NCBI RefSeq assembly: GCF_024756275.1
Contig: NZ_JANUGQ010000004.1
Location: 62,001 to 126,000 of the forward strand
Origin: Streptomyces pyxinae
GTDB taxonomy: Bacteria > Actinomycetota > Actinomycetes > Streptomycetales > Streptomycetaceae
DNA: 64,000 nt
Reading direction: 5' to 3'
Every line of letters begins with the position of its first letter. Positions within the stretch are counted from its first letter, which is position 1. This document shows, piece by piece, positions 47,084-55,892 of the stretch. The notes under the pieces are model-generated. The model was not told the DNA's origin and searched no databases. It was given only the letters and a program-made list of their open reading frames with translations. The translations under genes and the position numbers were made by a program.

Positions 47084-47818
47084 ATGGACGAGACACGAGA
47101 CTTCCGAAGCGCTCAGGGCCCGCACGACACCCCTGCCGCCACAGCACCCGCCGGGGGCCGCCCGACGCCTGAGCGGCGCTCAGGCCGACCCGCCACCGCG
47201 GACCGGGACCGGCCCGACGGCCCGGACGCCGGATCGGAGCCCCCGGACCTGGGTCCGGCGGCTCATGGCATGGTCCGGCTGCTGGAAGGCGTCACCGACG
47301 ACCGGCTCTCCGGGCCGACGCCCTGCCCCGAGTACACCGTCGGAGAGTTGCTCGGACATGTCGCCGTCCTGTCGTCGGCCTTCCGGGAAGCCGCCCGGAA
47401 GCGCTTCGGACCGGCCACCGACACCCATCCGGAGGCCGCCCGGCCGGTCCTGGGGGCCGACTGGCGGATCACACTCCCCCGGCTTCTCACCGAGTTGGCC
47501 GAGGCTTGGCGGGACCCGTCGGCCTGGCAGGGAATCACCCGGGCCGGCGGGCTCACCCTGCCGGGAGAGGTGGCGGGCGCGGTGGCGCTCGACGAGCTGG
47601 TCGTCCACGGCTGGGACCTGGCTCGCGCCACTGGTCAGGACTACGCCCCCGACGAGGCATCGCTCCGGGTCTCGTACGAGATGCTGGCCGCCGCGAGTGA
47701 CGGCCCTGAAGACAGCAGTCCGTTCGGCCCGCCCGTTCCCGTCCCGGACGGGGCTCCGCTGCTCGACCGGGTGGTGGGCCTCGCTGGTCGGCGCCCTGAC
47801 TGGCGTCCGGACCGCTGA
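47084..47818 (+). CDS. TIGR03086-type maleylpyruvate isomerase-family protein
   Basis: This 244-aa protein is of the DinB/MDMPI fold. The core begins near residue 55 (DLGPAAHGMVRLLEGVTDDR) and includes PTPCPEYTVGELLGHVA and the metal-site block ALDELVVHGWDLARATG with its His. The first 50 or so residues are polar and low-complexity, an extension not usual in the family, so a later start is possible. The members are thought to bind metal and thiol cofactors such as mycothiol. The substrate is unknown. Confidence 0.85.
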   Translation: MDETRDFRSAQGPHDTPAATAPAGGRPTPERRSGRPATADRDRPDGPDAGSEPPDLGPAAHGMVRLLEGVTDDRLSGPTPCPEYTVGELLGHVAVLSSAFREAARKRFGPATDTHPEAARPVLGADWRITLPRLLTELAEAWRDPSAWQGITRAGGLTLPGEVAGAVALDELVVHGWDLARATGQDYAPDEASLRVSYEMLAAASDGPEDSSPFGPPVPVPDGAPLLDRVVGLAGRRPDWRPDR

Positions 47819-48161
47819 TCCCGCCGGCGCCCGGAGGGACGTTCCGCCCGGTACAGGGGTCCGGGCGGACCGGACACGGCGGCCGGACGGAGCGGGACGC
47901 GGTATCCGGCCAGGCGAGGAGAGCCGGGCAGGCGCGGGTCGCCGGCCCCGCCCCGGCAGCCGGACGGGCGCCGGCGTCCGGAGAGGTTCCGGTGCCGGGG
48001 CCCGCACCACCGGCCGGCGCGCCGGCACCGGCAACCGGGACGACCGGACCGGCGCCGTCAACCGCACCGGGCCCCGGAAGGTGAGCCGAGGCCCCCGGAC
48101 CGGAGCGGGTCCGAACCGGCCGGGCCGCCCCCGGACGGCTCCGGGCACCGGCCGAGCCGCC
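47819..48161. other. intergenic stretch with no supported gene
   Basis: These 343 bp separate convergent genes. They are very GC-rich, with many GCCGG-type short inverted repeats, but I see no clear terminator, promoter or gene. Confidence 0.5.
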
Positions 48162-49637
48162 TCAGTGAGCCGGCGCGGCCCTCGGAGCGCGAGTGCCGGA
48201 GATCTCCTCACCGGGCTCCATCGGGGCGGTCACCTCGTCGTCGTCCCGGCGCCCGCCCAGGTGGTTGAAGACCAGGTTGAGCAGGACGGCCGCGACACAG
48301 CCGGTCGAGATGCCGGAGTCCAGGATGATCTTCGCGGTTTCCGGGAAGGCGTGGTAGAACTCCGGCGCGGTGATGGGAATGATGCCGACGGCGAGCGAGA
48401 CGGCCACGATGAGCACGTTGTTGTCCTTCTCCAGGCTCGCCTTCACGAGCGTCTGGATGCCGCTCGCGGCCACCGAGCCGAAGAGCACCACGGCGGCACC
48501 GCCCAGCACCGGGCGCGGGACCACGGCGATCAGCGACGCGGCCGCCGGACAGAGGCCCATCAGCACCAGAAAGCCGCCACCGGTCGCGACCACGAACCGG
48601 CTGCGGATGCGGGTCATGGCGACGAGCCCGATGTTCTGGGCGAAGGCGCTGCACATGAAACCGTTGAAAAGCGGGCTGAGAGCGGAGCCCAGTGTGTCGG
48701 CGCGCAGCCCGGCCGCGATGGTCCGCTCGTCGGCCGGCTTGTCCACGATCTCTCCGAGCGCCAGCATGTCGGCGGTCGACTCGGTCATGGACACCAGCAT
48801 CACCACGCACATCGAGACGACAGCGGCCACCGCGAACCGCGGCGGCCCGAAGTGGAAGGGAGCGGGGAAGCCGATCAGGTCGGCCTCGACGACCGGGCCG
48901 AAGTCGGTGGCGCCGAAGGGGATGGCGGCCAGGGTGCCCAGCACCAGCCCCAGCAGCACGGCGATCTGCTTGACGAACCCGCGGGTGAACCGGCGCAGCA
49001 GCAGGACCAGGACGAGGGTGACGGCGGCCAGTGTCAGATGGGTGGCCGACCCGTAGTCGGATGCGCGCGGGTTCGGCCCCTGGGCCCAGCCGAACGCGAC
49101 GGGAAGCAGCGAGACACCGATCAGGGTGATGACGGTACCGGTGACGACCGGCGGGAAGAACCGGACCAGCTTGCTGAAGAACGGGGCGGCCAGGAAGCCC
49201 AGAACTCCCGCCACGATGACGGCCCCGAAGATCAGCGGTATGGCATCGGACTTGTCCTCGGTGCTGTCCACGATGGCGAGCATCGGGGCCACCCCGGCGA
49301 AGGTGACGCCGTTGACGAACGGCAGCCGGGCGCCTATCCGCCAGATCCCGAGGGTCTGGAGAAAGGTGGCGAGACCGGCCGTGAAGAGGCTGGCACCGGT
49401 CAGAAAGGTGAGTTCGGTGCCGGAAAGGCCCACGGCCGCTCCGACGATGAGGGGCGGTGCCACCACACCCGCGTACATGGCGGCGACGTGCTGCAGCCCG
49501 CTGGTGAGCATCCTCAGGGGCGGCAGGGTCTCGTCGACCGGGTGCCTCCGGTCGACGGGAGCGCCGTCGGGCGCGGGCTGCGCGGTGGGGCTGTCGGCGG
49601 GCTCTGCAGCGGTGTTGGACCTCGGCTGAGCGGTCAC
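48162..49637 (-). CDS. NCS2-family purine permease (first copy)
   Basis: This 491-aa nucleobase:cation symporter has about fourteen hydrophobic segments. The family motifs are present: LQHVAAMYAGVVAPPLIVG in the first helices and the nucleobase-ascorbate transporter signature AQNIGLVAMTRIRSRF. SMTESTADMLALGEI carries the substrate-site Glu. The N-terminal 40 residues are polar and Pro-rich. It lies downstream of the 8-oxoguanine deaminase gene but is separated by 627 bp, so it probably has its own promoter. It likely imports urate, xanthine or a related purine. Confidence 0.93.
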   Translation of the reverse strand: MTAQPRSNTAAEPADSPTAQPAPDGAPVDRRHPVDETLPPLRMLTSGLQHVAAMYAGVVAPPLIVGAAVGLSGTELTFLTGASLFTAGLATFLQTLGIWRIGARLPFVNGVTFAGVAPMLAIVDSTEDKSDAIPLIFGAVIVAGVLGFLAAPFFSKLVRFFPPVVTGTVITLIGVSLLPVAFGWAQGPNPRASDYGSATHLTLAAVTLVLVLLLRRFTRGFVKQIAVLLGLVLGTLAAIPFGATDFGPVVEADLIGFPAPFHFGPPRFAVAAVVSMCVVMLVSMTESTADMLALGEIVDKPADERTIAAGLRADTLGSALSPLFNGFMCSAFAQNIGLVAMTRIRSRFVVATGGGFLVLMGLCPAAASLIAVVPRPVLGGAAVVLFGSVAASGIQTLVKASLEKDNNVLIVAVSLAVGIIPITAPEFYHAFPETAKIILDSGISTGCVAAVLLNLVFNHLGGRRDDDEVTAPMEPGEEISGTRAPRAAPAH

Positions 49638-50264
49638 GGCGGTCCTCCGGTCGGTTACGCGTCGTCGGTCGACGCGGGTGTCAGGGAGGTGGTGCGGTTC
49701 GTGCGGTGCGGCGCGATGTGGTGCCGTACGGCCGGTGCGTGCGGGCGGGACGCGGTGCGGAAGGCGCTCGGTGCGGTACGGCGCGCGTGGCGGGGCGGGC
49801 TTCGGGTGGTGACGGGGGCGGCCACCGCGAGTCGTCCTGGGCCGCTGGAGACCGGATCGGCGGTCACCGCACGGCCGGCACCGGTGAGAGAAGCCGGCCG
49901 CGCGGTGGGGCTCGGCGCGGTGCCCCGGTGGCGATGGCGGGCGGCCCGGTTGGTGCGGAGGAGGCCCCCCGGCGGGATCGCCGCCGACGGCACGTGCGCG
50001 AGATGGCGCTGTTGCCGTGTCACCGGCGAGGCCGGAGCGGGGAGTACGCCGGGCGGTCGGACCGCCGGGGGTGTCGGCGGCCGGAGCCGTGAAAGGTACC
50101 GGAGACGGGACCGCGAACGGTCGGGTGGGGGTGGTTCACCGTCCGGAGGGTGCCGGCCCGATCATGGGCCGGCGCCCTCCGTCCGGCTGCCGGGCACCCC
50201 GCTCGGGTCCCCGGCGCCCGGTCGGGGGCCGTCCCCCCCGACCGGAGTTCTGGGAGCGACCGGC
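49638..50264. promoter_or_regulatory. upstream region of the first NCS2 permease
   Basis: These 627 bp contain no supported gene in any frame. Many GTGCGG-type short direct repeats occur at about 49690-49800. A promoter for the permease is expected near 49640-49700 but I see no clear consensus. Neither of the two operator types found elsewhere is present. Confidence 0.45.
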
Positions 50265-51653
50265 TCAGTCGCCGGCGGCGATACGGGCGAGGCGGCGGGC
50301 CTCGTCGCGGGTGGTGCGCGCGATGGCCTCCTCGTCGGCGGTGAGCAGCCGCCCGTTCTCCACGATCTGGCGCCCGTCGACGAAGGAGGCGGTGACCGGG
50401 GCGGGCGGTCCGAAGATCAGGGCGGTGACCGGGTCGGCGATCGAAGCGTGGCCGATCCCGTCGAGCCGCCAGAGCACCAGGTCGGCCAGCTTGCCGGTCG
50501 CCAGTGAGCCGATCTGATCGGCTCGGCCGAGCACCCGGGCCCCGCCGGCGGTGCCGAGGCGCAGCGCCTGACGGGCGTTGAGGGCGGTTTCGCCGTGGGC
50601 GCCCAGGCGGTTGACCAGCAGGGCGTTGCGGAGTTCGGTGTGGAGCTCGCCGGACTCGTTGGAGGCGGTGCCGTCCACGCCGAGGCCCACCGGGATGCCC
50701 GCCCTGAGCATGTCGGGAACGCGGGCGATGCCGGCCGCGAGCCGGGCGTTGGAGGAGGGACAGTGGGCGACACCGGTGCCGGTACGGGCGAAGGCCGCGA
50801 TGTCGGAGTCGCTCATATGGACACAGTGGGCCATCCACACGTCCTCGCCGAGCCAGCCGGTGGACTCGAAGTAGTCGGTCGGCCCCATACCGAATTTCTC
50901 CTGGCAGAACCGCTCCTCCTCCACGGTCTCGGAGCCGTGGGTGTGCAGCCGGACGCCGAGCCGGCGGGCCAGCTCGGCGCCCTGCTTGAGCAGTTCGGTG
51001 GAGACGGAGAAGGGCGAGCAGGGGGCGACCGCGATCTGGGTCATGGCGTCGAAGGAGGAGTTGTGGTACTTCCGGACGGTCTCCTCGGTGGCGGCGAGTG
51101 CGTCGTCCAGGGACTCGACGGCGAAGTCCGGCGGCAGTCCGCCGTCCTTCTCGCTGAGATCCATGGAGCCACGGGCGAGGGTGAAGCGGACCCCCATGTC
51201 GGCGGCGGCCCGGATGATGGCACCGGAGAGGTCACCGGCGCCGCGCGGATAGACATAGTGGTGGTCCATGGCGGTGGTGACGCCGCCACGCACCATCATC
51301 GCCAGGGAACCCTGGGCGGCGGCGTGTGCCATGTGTTCGTCGATCCGCGCCCAGGTCGGGTAGAGGGCGACGAGCCAGTCGAAGAGGTTGTGGTCGGTGG
51401 CGAGGCCGCGGGTGATCCACTGGTAGAAGTGGTGGTGCGTGTTGATCAGGCCGGGTGTGGCGAGATGCCCGGTGCCGTCGACACGACGGACCACGTTCTC
51501 CAGAGTCTCCGGGGCACGGCCGGCGCCGAGCGATTCGATCCGGTTGTCCGCGAGGACGATGTGGCCCGAGGCGTACTCGGTGTCCTGGGCGTCCACGGTC
51601 GCGATCGCGCAGTTCTCGATCACGGTGCGCCGGGTGGCTGCCGAAGGTGCCAT
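50265..51653 (-). CDS. 8-oxoguanine deaminase (amidohydrolase family)
   Basis: This 462-aa amidohydrolase probably deaminates 8-oxoguanine to urate; guanine or another aminopurine is the alternative. The HxH metal motif is in GLINTHHHFYQWITRGLA, with further ligands in RLHTHGSETVEEE, AHCVHMSDSD and the Asp of LGVDGTASNESGELH. This last block, together with EEERFCQEKFGMGPTDYFES (in part), is typical of the 8-oxoguanine deaminase group. ATG 51653 is preceded by AAGGAAG. It is the last gene of the urate operon, 84 nt after the second NCS2 permease. Confidence 0.9.
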   Translation of the reverse strand: MAPSAATRRTVIENCAIATVDAQDTEYASGHIVLADNRIESLGAGRAPETLENVVRRVDGTGHLATPGLINTHHHFYQWITRGLATDHNLFDWLVALYPTWARIDEHMAHAAAQGSLAMMVRGGVTTAMDHHYVYPRGAGDLSGAIIRAAADMGVRFTLARGSMDLSEKDGGLPPDFAVESLDDALAATEETVRKYHNSSFDAMTQIAVAPCSPFSVSTELLKQGAELARRLGVRLHTHGSETVEEERFCQEKFGMGPTDYFESTGWLGEDVWMAHCVHMSDSDIAAFARTGTGVAHCPSSNARLAAGIARVPDMLRAGIPVGLGVDGTASNESGELHTELRNALLVNRLGAHGETALNARQALRLGTAGGARVLGRADQIGSLATGKLADLVLWRLDGIGHASIADPVTALIFGPPAPVTASFVDGRQIVENGRLLTADEEAIARTTRDEARRLARIAAGD

Positions 51654-51737
51654 GGTGCTTCCTTGTCGTGAGAGGCGGTGTTGGTTCCCGCGTATCCGGG
51701 AATCCGGCCGGGATTCGGCGGCGGGCACGGCAGGGCC

Positions 51738-53132
51738 CTAGGAGGATTCGAGTGCCGCGGCCGGGCGGCCGCGGGTGCCGAGATGGTGGAAGAAGATGTT
51801 GAGCAGAACCGCGGCGAGGGCCCCGGCGCTGATGCCGGAGCCGAGCACGGTCTGCGCCCAGGCGGGAAAGCGTTCGTAGAAGGTGGGGGCGGCGAGTGGA
51901 ATGATGCCGGCACCCAGCGCGACGGCCACCAGGATGATGTTGGAGCTGTCGTCGAGTCCGGCCTCGGAGAGGGTCCGGATGCCACTGACCGCGATGGAGC
52001 CGAAGAGCACGATCCCGGCGCCGCCCAGGACGGGCATCGGGACGAGCGAGACAACGGCGCCGAGCACCGGGAAGGCCCCGAGCACCAGCAGCGCGCCGCC
52101 GGCCGCGGCCACGACATAGCGGCTGCGGACACGTGTCAGTGAGACCACACCGACGTTCTGGGCGAAGGCGGAGGTGGGGAAGGTGCCGATGACGGGGCCG
52201 AGCAGGGTGGCGAGGCCGTCGGTGCGCAGGCCACGGGTGATGGTACGGCCGTCGGTTCGCCGCTCGCAGATTTCACCGAGGGCCAGCATCCCGGCGCTGG
52301 ACTCGGTCATCAGCACCAGCATCACGATGCAGAGGGAGAGGATGGCGGCGGGATGGAATTCGGGGGCGCCGAAGGCGAAGGGAGCGGGCAGCGCGGCGAC
52401 CGGTGCCTCCCGCAGCGCGCCGAAGTCGGCCAGGCCGAACGGGACGGCGGCGAGGGTGCCGCAGAACAGGCCGAGCAGCAGGGCGATCTGCTTGACGAAG
52501 CCCCGGCCGAAGCGCTGGAAGAGCAGGATCACCACCAGGGTGAAGGCGGCGAGCGCCAGGTGCTTCCCGGCACCGAAGTCGGCTGCGCCCCGGTCGCCGC
52601 CTTGTGCCCAGGCCACGGGTACGGGCATGAGGGTCACCCCGATGAGCGTGATGACGACCCCGGTGACCAGCGGTGGAAAGAAGCGGAGGAGCCGGCCGAA
52701 GAATGGGCCGACGGCGAGGCAGAAGGCTCCGGCCACCATCACCGCCCCGTAAATGGCCGGCAGTTGATGACCGGGAGCGCTGGTTTCGGCGATGGCGAGC
52801 ATCGGTGCGATGCCCGCCGAGGACGCCGCGTTGACGAACGGCAGCCGGTTGCCGGCGAAGCCACCCAGGCCCAGGGTCTGGAGCAGGGTGGCGAGTCCGG
52901 CGACGAGCAGGCTCGCCGCGATGAGCCGGGTCATGGCGGCCGTGTCCAACCCGGCCGCCTGCCCGACGATGAGCGGAGGGGTGACGACGCCCGCGTACAT
53001 CGCGGCGATGTGTTGGAGCGCGGCGGGGACGAGCCGCGTGACAGGGAGCTTCTCGTCCACCGGGTGACAGGGGACCGTCACCGGTGGGGTGGGGCGGGGG
53101 CCGCGCATGGGCCCCGGCGCTGGCTGTGCCAT
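51738..53132 (-). CDS. NCS2-family purine permease (second copy)
   Basis: This 464-aa paralogue of the permease at 48162-49637 shares the motifs LQHIAAMYAGVVTPPLIVG and AQNVGVVSLTRVRSRY and the Glu-bearing MTESSAGMLALGEI. The two copies flank the 8-oxoguanine deaminase gene, which suggests different purine substrates or an old duplication. It lies 61 nt downstream of the urate oxidase gene, so it is probably in the same transcript and imports urate or xanthine. Confidence 0.93.
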   Translation of the reverse strand: MAQPAPGPMRGPRPTPPVTVPCHPVDEKLPVTRLVPAALQHIAAMYAGVVTPPLIVGQAAGLDTAAMTRLIAASLLVAGLATLLQTLGLGGFAGNRLPFVNAASSAGIAPMLAIAETSAPGHQLPAIYGAVMVAGAFCLAVGPFFGRLLRFFPPLVTGVVITLIGVTLMPVPVAWAQGGDRGAADFGAGKHLALAAFTLVVILLFQRFGRGFVKQIALLLGLFCGTLAAVPFGLADFGALREAPVAALPAPFAFGAPEFHPAAILSLCIVMLVLMTESSAGMLALGEICERRTDGRTITRGLRTDGLATLLGPVIGTFPTSAFAQNVGVVSLTRVRSRYVVAAAGGALLVLGAFPVLGAVVSLVPMPVLGGAGIVLFGSIAVSGIRTLSEAGLDDSSNIILVAVALGAGIIPLAAPTFYERFPAWAQTVLGSGISAGALAAVLLNIFFHHLGTRGRPAAALESS

Positions 53133-53193
53133 GGCTGTTCCCTCCGGTCCGGGGCCGCCCCGCCGGGTGGGCAGGGCGGTCGGCGGCCTGGCG

Positions 53194-54144
53194 TCAGAGG
53201 TTGGTCAGGTCGACCGGGATCAGCGGTTCGGTGCCGTCCCGCAGGATGGTGGCCTCGATGAGGCCGTAGGGGCGGTCAGCCGCGAAGTAGACCTCGTTGT
53301 CGTTCTTGAGGCCGAAGGGTTCGAGGTCGACCAGGAAGTGGTGCTTGTTGGGCAGCGAGAACCGCACTTCGTCGATCTCCGTACGGTGGTTGATGATGCG
53401 CGCGCCCATCTGATAGAGAGTCTGCTGAAGTGAGAGGGAGTAGGTCTCGGCGAAAGCCTGGAGCATGTGCTTCTTCACCTGCTCGTAGGACTTCTCCCAG
53501 TGCGGCGTCTTCTGGTCGTCACCGTTCCAGTTGAATCGCCAGCGGCCGGACACCTCAGTGGCGAGGATGCGGTCGTACGCCTCGGGAAGCGTCGTGTACT
53601 TGTCCTTGACGTACCCCCAGAACTCCGAGTGGGTGGAGTTCATCACGACCAGGTCCTTCAGCCCGGATATGATCTGCCAGGTCTCGCCGTCGTAGGTGAT
53701 CTCGGCCAGGCGGGTCTCCTGGCCCCTGCGGACGAAGGAGTGCCTGACCTCTTCAGCTCCGATGAACCCGGAGTTGGCCTCGGAGGTGTCGATGCGCTCC
53801 CAGGCGTACTCCTCGATCCGGATGCGGGCCCGGTGGATCGGCTCCTGGCTCGTGACGAAGTGGCGGGCCAGGTGGATGCCGAACTGCTCGGCCGACTCGA
53901 TCCCGTGCTCCTTGGCGAAGGCGAACACCGTGTTCTTGGTGGTGTCGGTCGGGAGTACGCTGGCGTTGGAGCCGGAGTAGTGGACGTCGTCCATGTCACC
54001 GGAGAGGGCGACGGAGACGTTGAGGTCCTTGATGTGGTGGGTGTCGCCGTCCCGGACGATCCGGACGACGCGGTTCTCCGCCTTGCCGTACTGGTTCTGA
54101 CCGAGCATCACGGGGCGGGCGGAGTGGGGCGGCTGGGCGGTCAT
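53194..54144 (-). CDS. urate oxidase (factor-independent urate hydroxylase)
   Basis: This 316-aa cofactor-free enzyme oxidises urate to 5-hydroxyisourate, making hydrogen peroxide. The catalytic dyad is visible as K21 (NQYGKAENRV) and T66 (SVLPTDTTKNTVFAFAKEHG). STHSEFWGYVKDKYTTLPE and LPNKHHFLVDLEPFGL are further signature regions. ATG 54144 is 8 nt after the HIU hydrolase stop, so the two are coupled. The peroxide formed gives a reason for the catalase in this region. Confidence 0.97.
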   Translation of the reverse strand: MTAQPPHSARPVMLGQNQYGKAENRVVRIVRDGDTHHIKDLNVSVALSGDMDDVHYSGSNASVLPTDTTKNTVFAFAKEHGIESAEQFGIHLARHFVTSQEPIHRARIRIEEYAWERIDTSEANSGFIGAEEVRHSFVRRGQETRLAEITYDGETWQIISGLKDLVVMNSTHSEFWGYVKDKYTTLPEAYDRILATEVSGRWRFNWNGDDQKTPHWEKSYEQVKKHMLQAFAETYSLSLQQTLYQMGARIINHRTEIDEVRFSLPNKHHFLVDLEPFGLKNDNEVYFAADRPYGLIEATILRDGTEPLIPVDLTNL

Positions 54145-54152
54145 GGTGTCTG

Positions 54153-54569
54153 CTAGCTCCCTCGGTAAACGGAGTAGCCGAACGGGTTGAGCAGCAGCGG
54201 TACGTGATAATGCTCGCCCGGCGTGACGGCGAAGGTGATCGCCACTTCCGGGAAGAACACACCGCTGTCCCTGATGCGGGGGGCGTCCTGCTGCGCCTCG
54301 GCTTGCTGGTCTGGGACGTGCGGGCCGGTGCCCGTGCGCCTGAGGTACGCCTCGGTGTCGAAGTCGAGACGCACATGGGTGGTGCCCTCCGGCAGCGCCG
54401 GCAGATCCTTGCAACGCCCGTCCGCGTCGGTGGCCGAGCCCCCGAGCGCCGTCCACTCCGCCGAGCGGCCGGTCCGGGCGGCCAGCCGGACGGCGACGCC
54501 CGCCGCGGGGCGCCCGGCACTGGTGTCCAGGATGTGCGTGGACACCGAGGCGGTGGTTTCCGTACTCAT
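54153..54569 (-). CDS. uraH: 5-hydroxyisourate hydrolase
   Basis: This 138-aa transthyretin-like protein hydrolyses 5-hydroxyisourate to OHCU. The family N-terminus VSTHILDTSAGRPAAGVAV with its active-site His, and the C-terminal tetrapeptide YRGS, are both intact. The middle block PGEHYHVPLLLNPFGYSVYR completes the site. It is a single domain of about normal length, between the uraD and urate oxidase genes. Confidence 0.96.
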   Translation of the reverse strand: MSTETTASVSTHILDTSAGRPAAGVAVRLAARTGRSAEWTALGGSATDADGRCKDLPALPEGTTHVRLDFDTEAYLRRTGTGPHVPDQQAEAQQDAPRIRDSGVFFPEVAITFAVTPGEHYHVPLLLNPFGYSVYRGS

Positions 54570-54817
54570 GTGCTCTCTTCCCCTTGGGCGTGGCGCGCAT
54601 GGTGTGCGTGTGTCCGGGCCGGGAAGCCCGCAGGCGTGCGCTCGCAGCCGTGCTCCCGCGCGCAGGGCCGGGGTTGGTGCGCCCGCCCCCCGCTCGTGCC
54701 GCGCGGCAATACTCCGGGCGGGCGCCCGGACCAGGAGCCGGCACCGGTGCGCACCGCTGCCGGTGGGCCCGGCGCGGTACTGCCCCCACCGTTGAGCGGC
54801 GCGGTGCCGGAGGGCGA

Positions 54818-55324
54818 CTAGGGGCCGTCCGCCAGGCGGGTCAGCCGGATACGGTTGATCTTGGTCAGCTCGGTACGGACGATCTCCCGCTCCACGGCGG
54901 GCGGGTTGTCGATCCGGTCCCGGAGTGCGTCGCGCATCTGTTCCCCGGTCCGGCCGGTGGCGCAGATCAGAAAGACGTGCCCGAACCTCTCCTGATAGGC
55001 GAGATTCAGTTCGAGCAGTTCCGCCCGGAGTCGCTCGGAGGCACCGGCCACGCCGCGCTGTTCGCGGGCGGAGACCGGGTCGCCGGGCTTGGGGCGGCCG
55101 ATGGGCGGGTGCCTGGCCATCGCCTCGGCGAGATCCCCTTCGGTCAGCTCGGCCATGACGGCGTCGCCGGCGTTCAGGAGGGCTTCGGTGGTGGCGAACG
55201 GGCGCCGGGCGAGCAGCGCGCTCCCCCAGACCGAACTGGCACACACCTCGTGCAGGGCGGCGAGCGCCTCGCTGTCCGCAGAGGTGTTGAACCGGGTGAG
55301 GCCCGGCGTCGGACTCGAAGTCAC
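54818..55324 (-). CDS. uraD: OHCU decarboxylase
   Basis: This 168-aa enzyme decarboxylates OHCU to S-allantoin. The conserved ARHPPIGRPK carries the catalytic His, and LNLAYQERFGHVFLICATGRT is the signature block. GTG 55324 has GGAGG 5 nt upstream and gives VTSSPTPGLTRFN. It is the first gene of the urate operon, with a type-2 palindrome 73 nt before it. The 248-nt gap to uraH contains no other gene that I can see. Confidence 0.95.
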   Translation of the reverse strand: MTSSPTPGLTRFNTSADSEALAALHEVCASSVWGSALLARRPFATTEALLNAGDAVMAELTEGDLAEAMARHPPIGRPKPGDPVSAREQRGVAGASERLRAELLELNLAYQERFGHVFLICATGRTGEQMRDALRDRIDNPPAVEREIVRTELTKINRIRLTRLADGP

Positions 55325-55396
55325 GGGAGCCTCCGTGGCTGTTTCTCGTCGTGCTGTGGACGGGCTGCGGACAGCTAACGCCCCGGCCCGACCCAA

Positions 55397-55416
55397 CGTC
55401 AACACTTTGTTGAAAA
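55397..55416. promoter_or_regulatory. type-2 palindrome and -35 region of the urate operon
   Basis: On the minus strand the sequence TTTTCAACAAAGTGTTGACG differs by one base from the 20 bp before the catalase gene. It contains the TCAAC-N5-GTTGA palindrome, and its TTGACG is a likely -35, with TTAGCT 18 nt further as -10. Confidence 0.75.
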
Positions 55417-55514
55417 GTTCTGTACACGATTCGGTATGGAGTTCCTCCGCGCCGTCCGGCGGAAAGCCGCCGCCCGGTCACTCCCGGACGGCGGCCGTGT
55501 CAGTGGCGGGTGAT

Positions 55515-55892
55515 TCACTGGCCCTTGGCGGCGTTCTCCCGGTTCAGGTAGTTGTAGACGGTGAACCGGCTGACCCCGAGGGCGCCGGCCACGGTCTCCA
55601 CGCCGTGACGCACCGAGAAGGCGCCGCGCGCTTCCAGGGTCCGGACGACTTCCTGCTTGCTCTTGCGGTCGAGCTCCGCCAGCGGCTTGCCGTGCCGTCG
55701 CTCCAGGGCGGCCAGGATGTGGTCGAGCGAGTCGGCGAGTTGGGGCAGCCGCACAGCGACCACGTCCTCTCCCTCCCAGGACAGCACCACGTCGTCGGGC
55801 TGGGCCCGTTCGGGCACGAGCAGCTCCCCGCCCATGGCGTCCACCAGCGGCTTCACGGCCGCGACCAGCGGATGGTCCCGGAGTTCGGTCAC
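55515..55892 (-). CDS. HTH_22/DauR-like transcriptional regulator
   Basis: This 125-aa regulator has an N-terminal PAS-like or YheO-like remnant (MTELRDHPLVAAVKPLVDAM, with VVLSWEGEDVVAVRLPQLAD). A C-terminal helix-turn-helix follows: KSKQEVVRTLEARGAFSVRH, then GVETVAGALGVSRFTVYNYL. This matches the HTH_22 group. The GTG start overlaps the stop of the gene above as GTGA. It lies 190 nt upstream of uraD and is the obvious candidate to bind the type-2 palindrome, though that is not shown. Confidence 0.88.
   Translation of the reverse strand: MTELRDHPLVAAVKPLVDAMGGELLVPERAQPDDVVLSWEGEDVVAVRLPQLADSLDHILAALERRHGKPLAELDRKSKQEVVRTLEARGAFSVRHGVETVAGALGVSRFTVYNYLNRENAAKGQ

Noticed and set aside
49655..50023. 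Small gene on the minus strand before the first NCS2 permease
   Set aside because: The translation is His/Arg/Thr/Pro-rich with no fold pattern and no ribosome site. It follows the local GTGCGG repeats.
45852..50507. A single 1,550-residue protein
   Set aside because: After about residue 230 the translation is Pro/Arg/Ser-rich without domain character and runs opposite to the NCS2 permease gene. High GC removes stop codons by chance.
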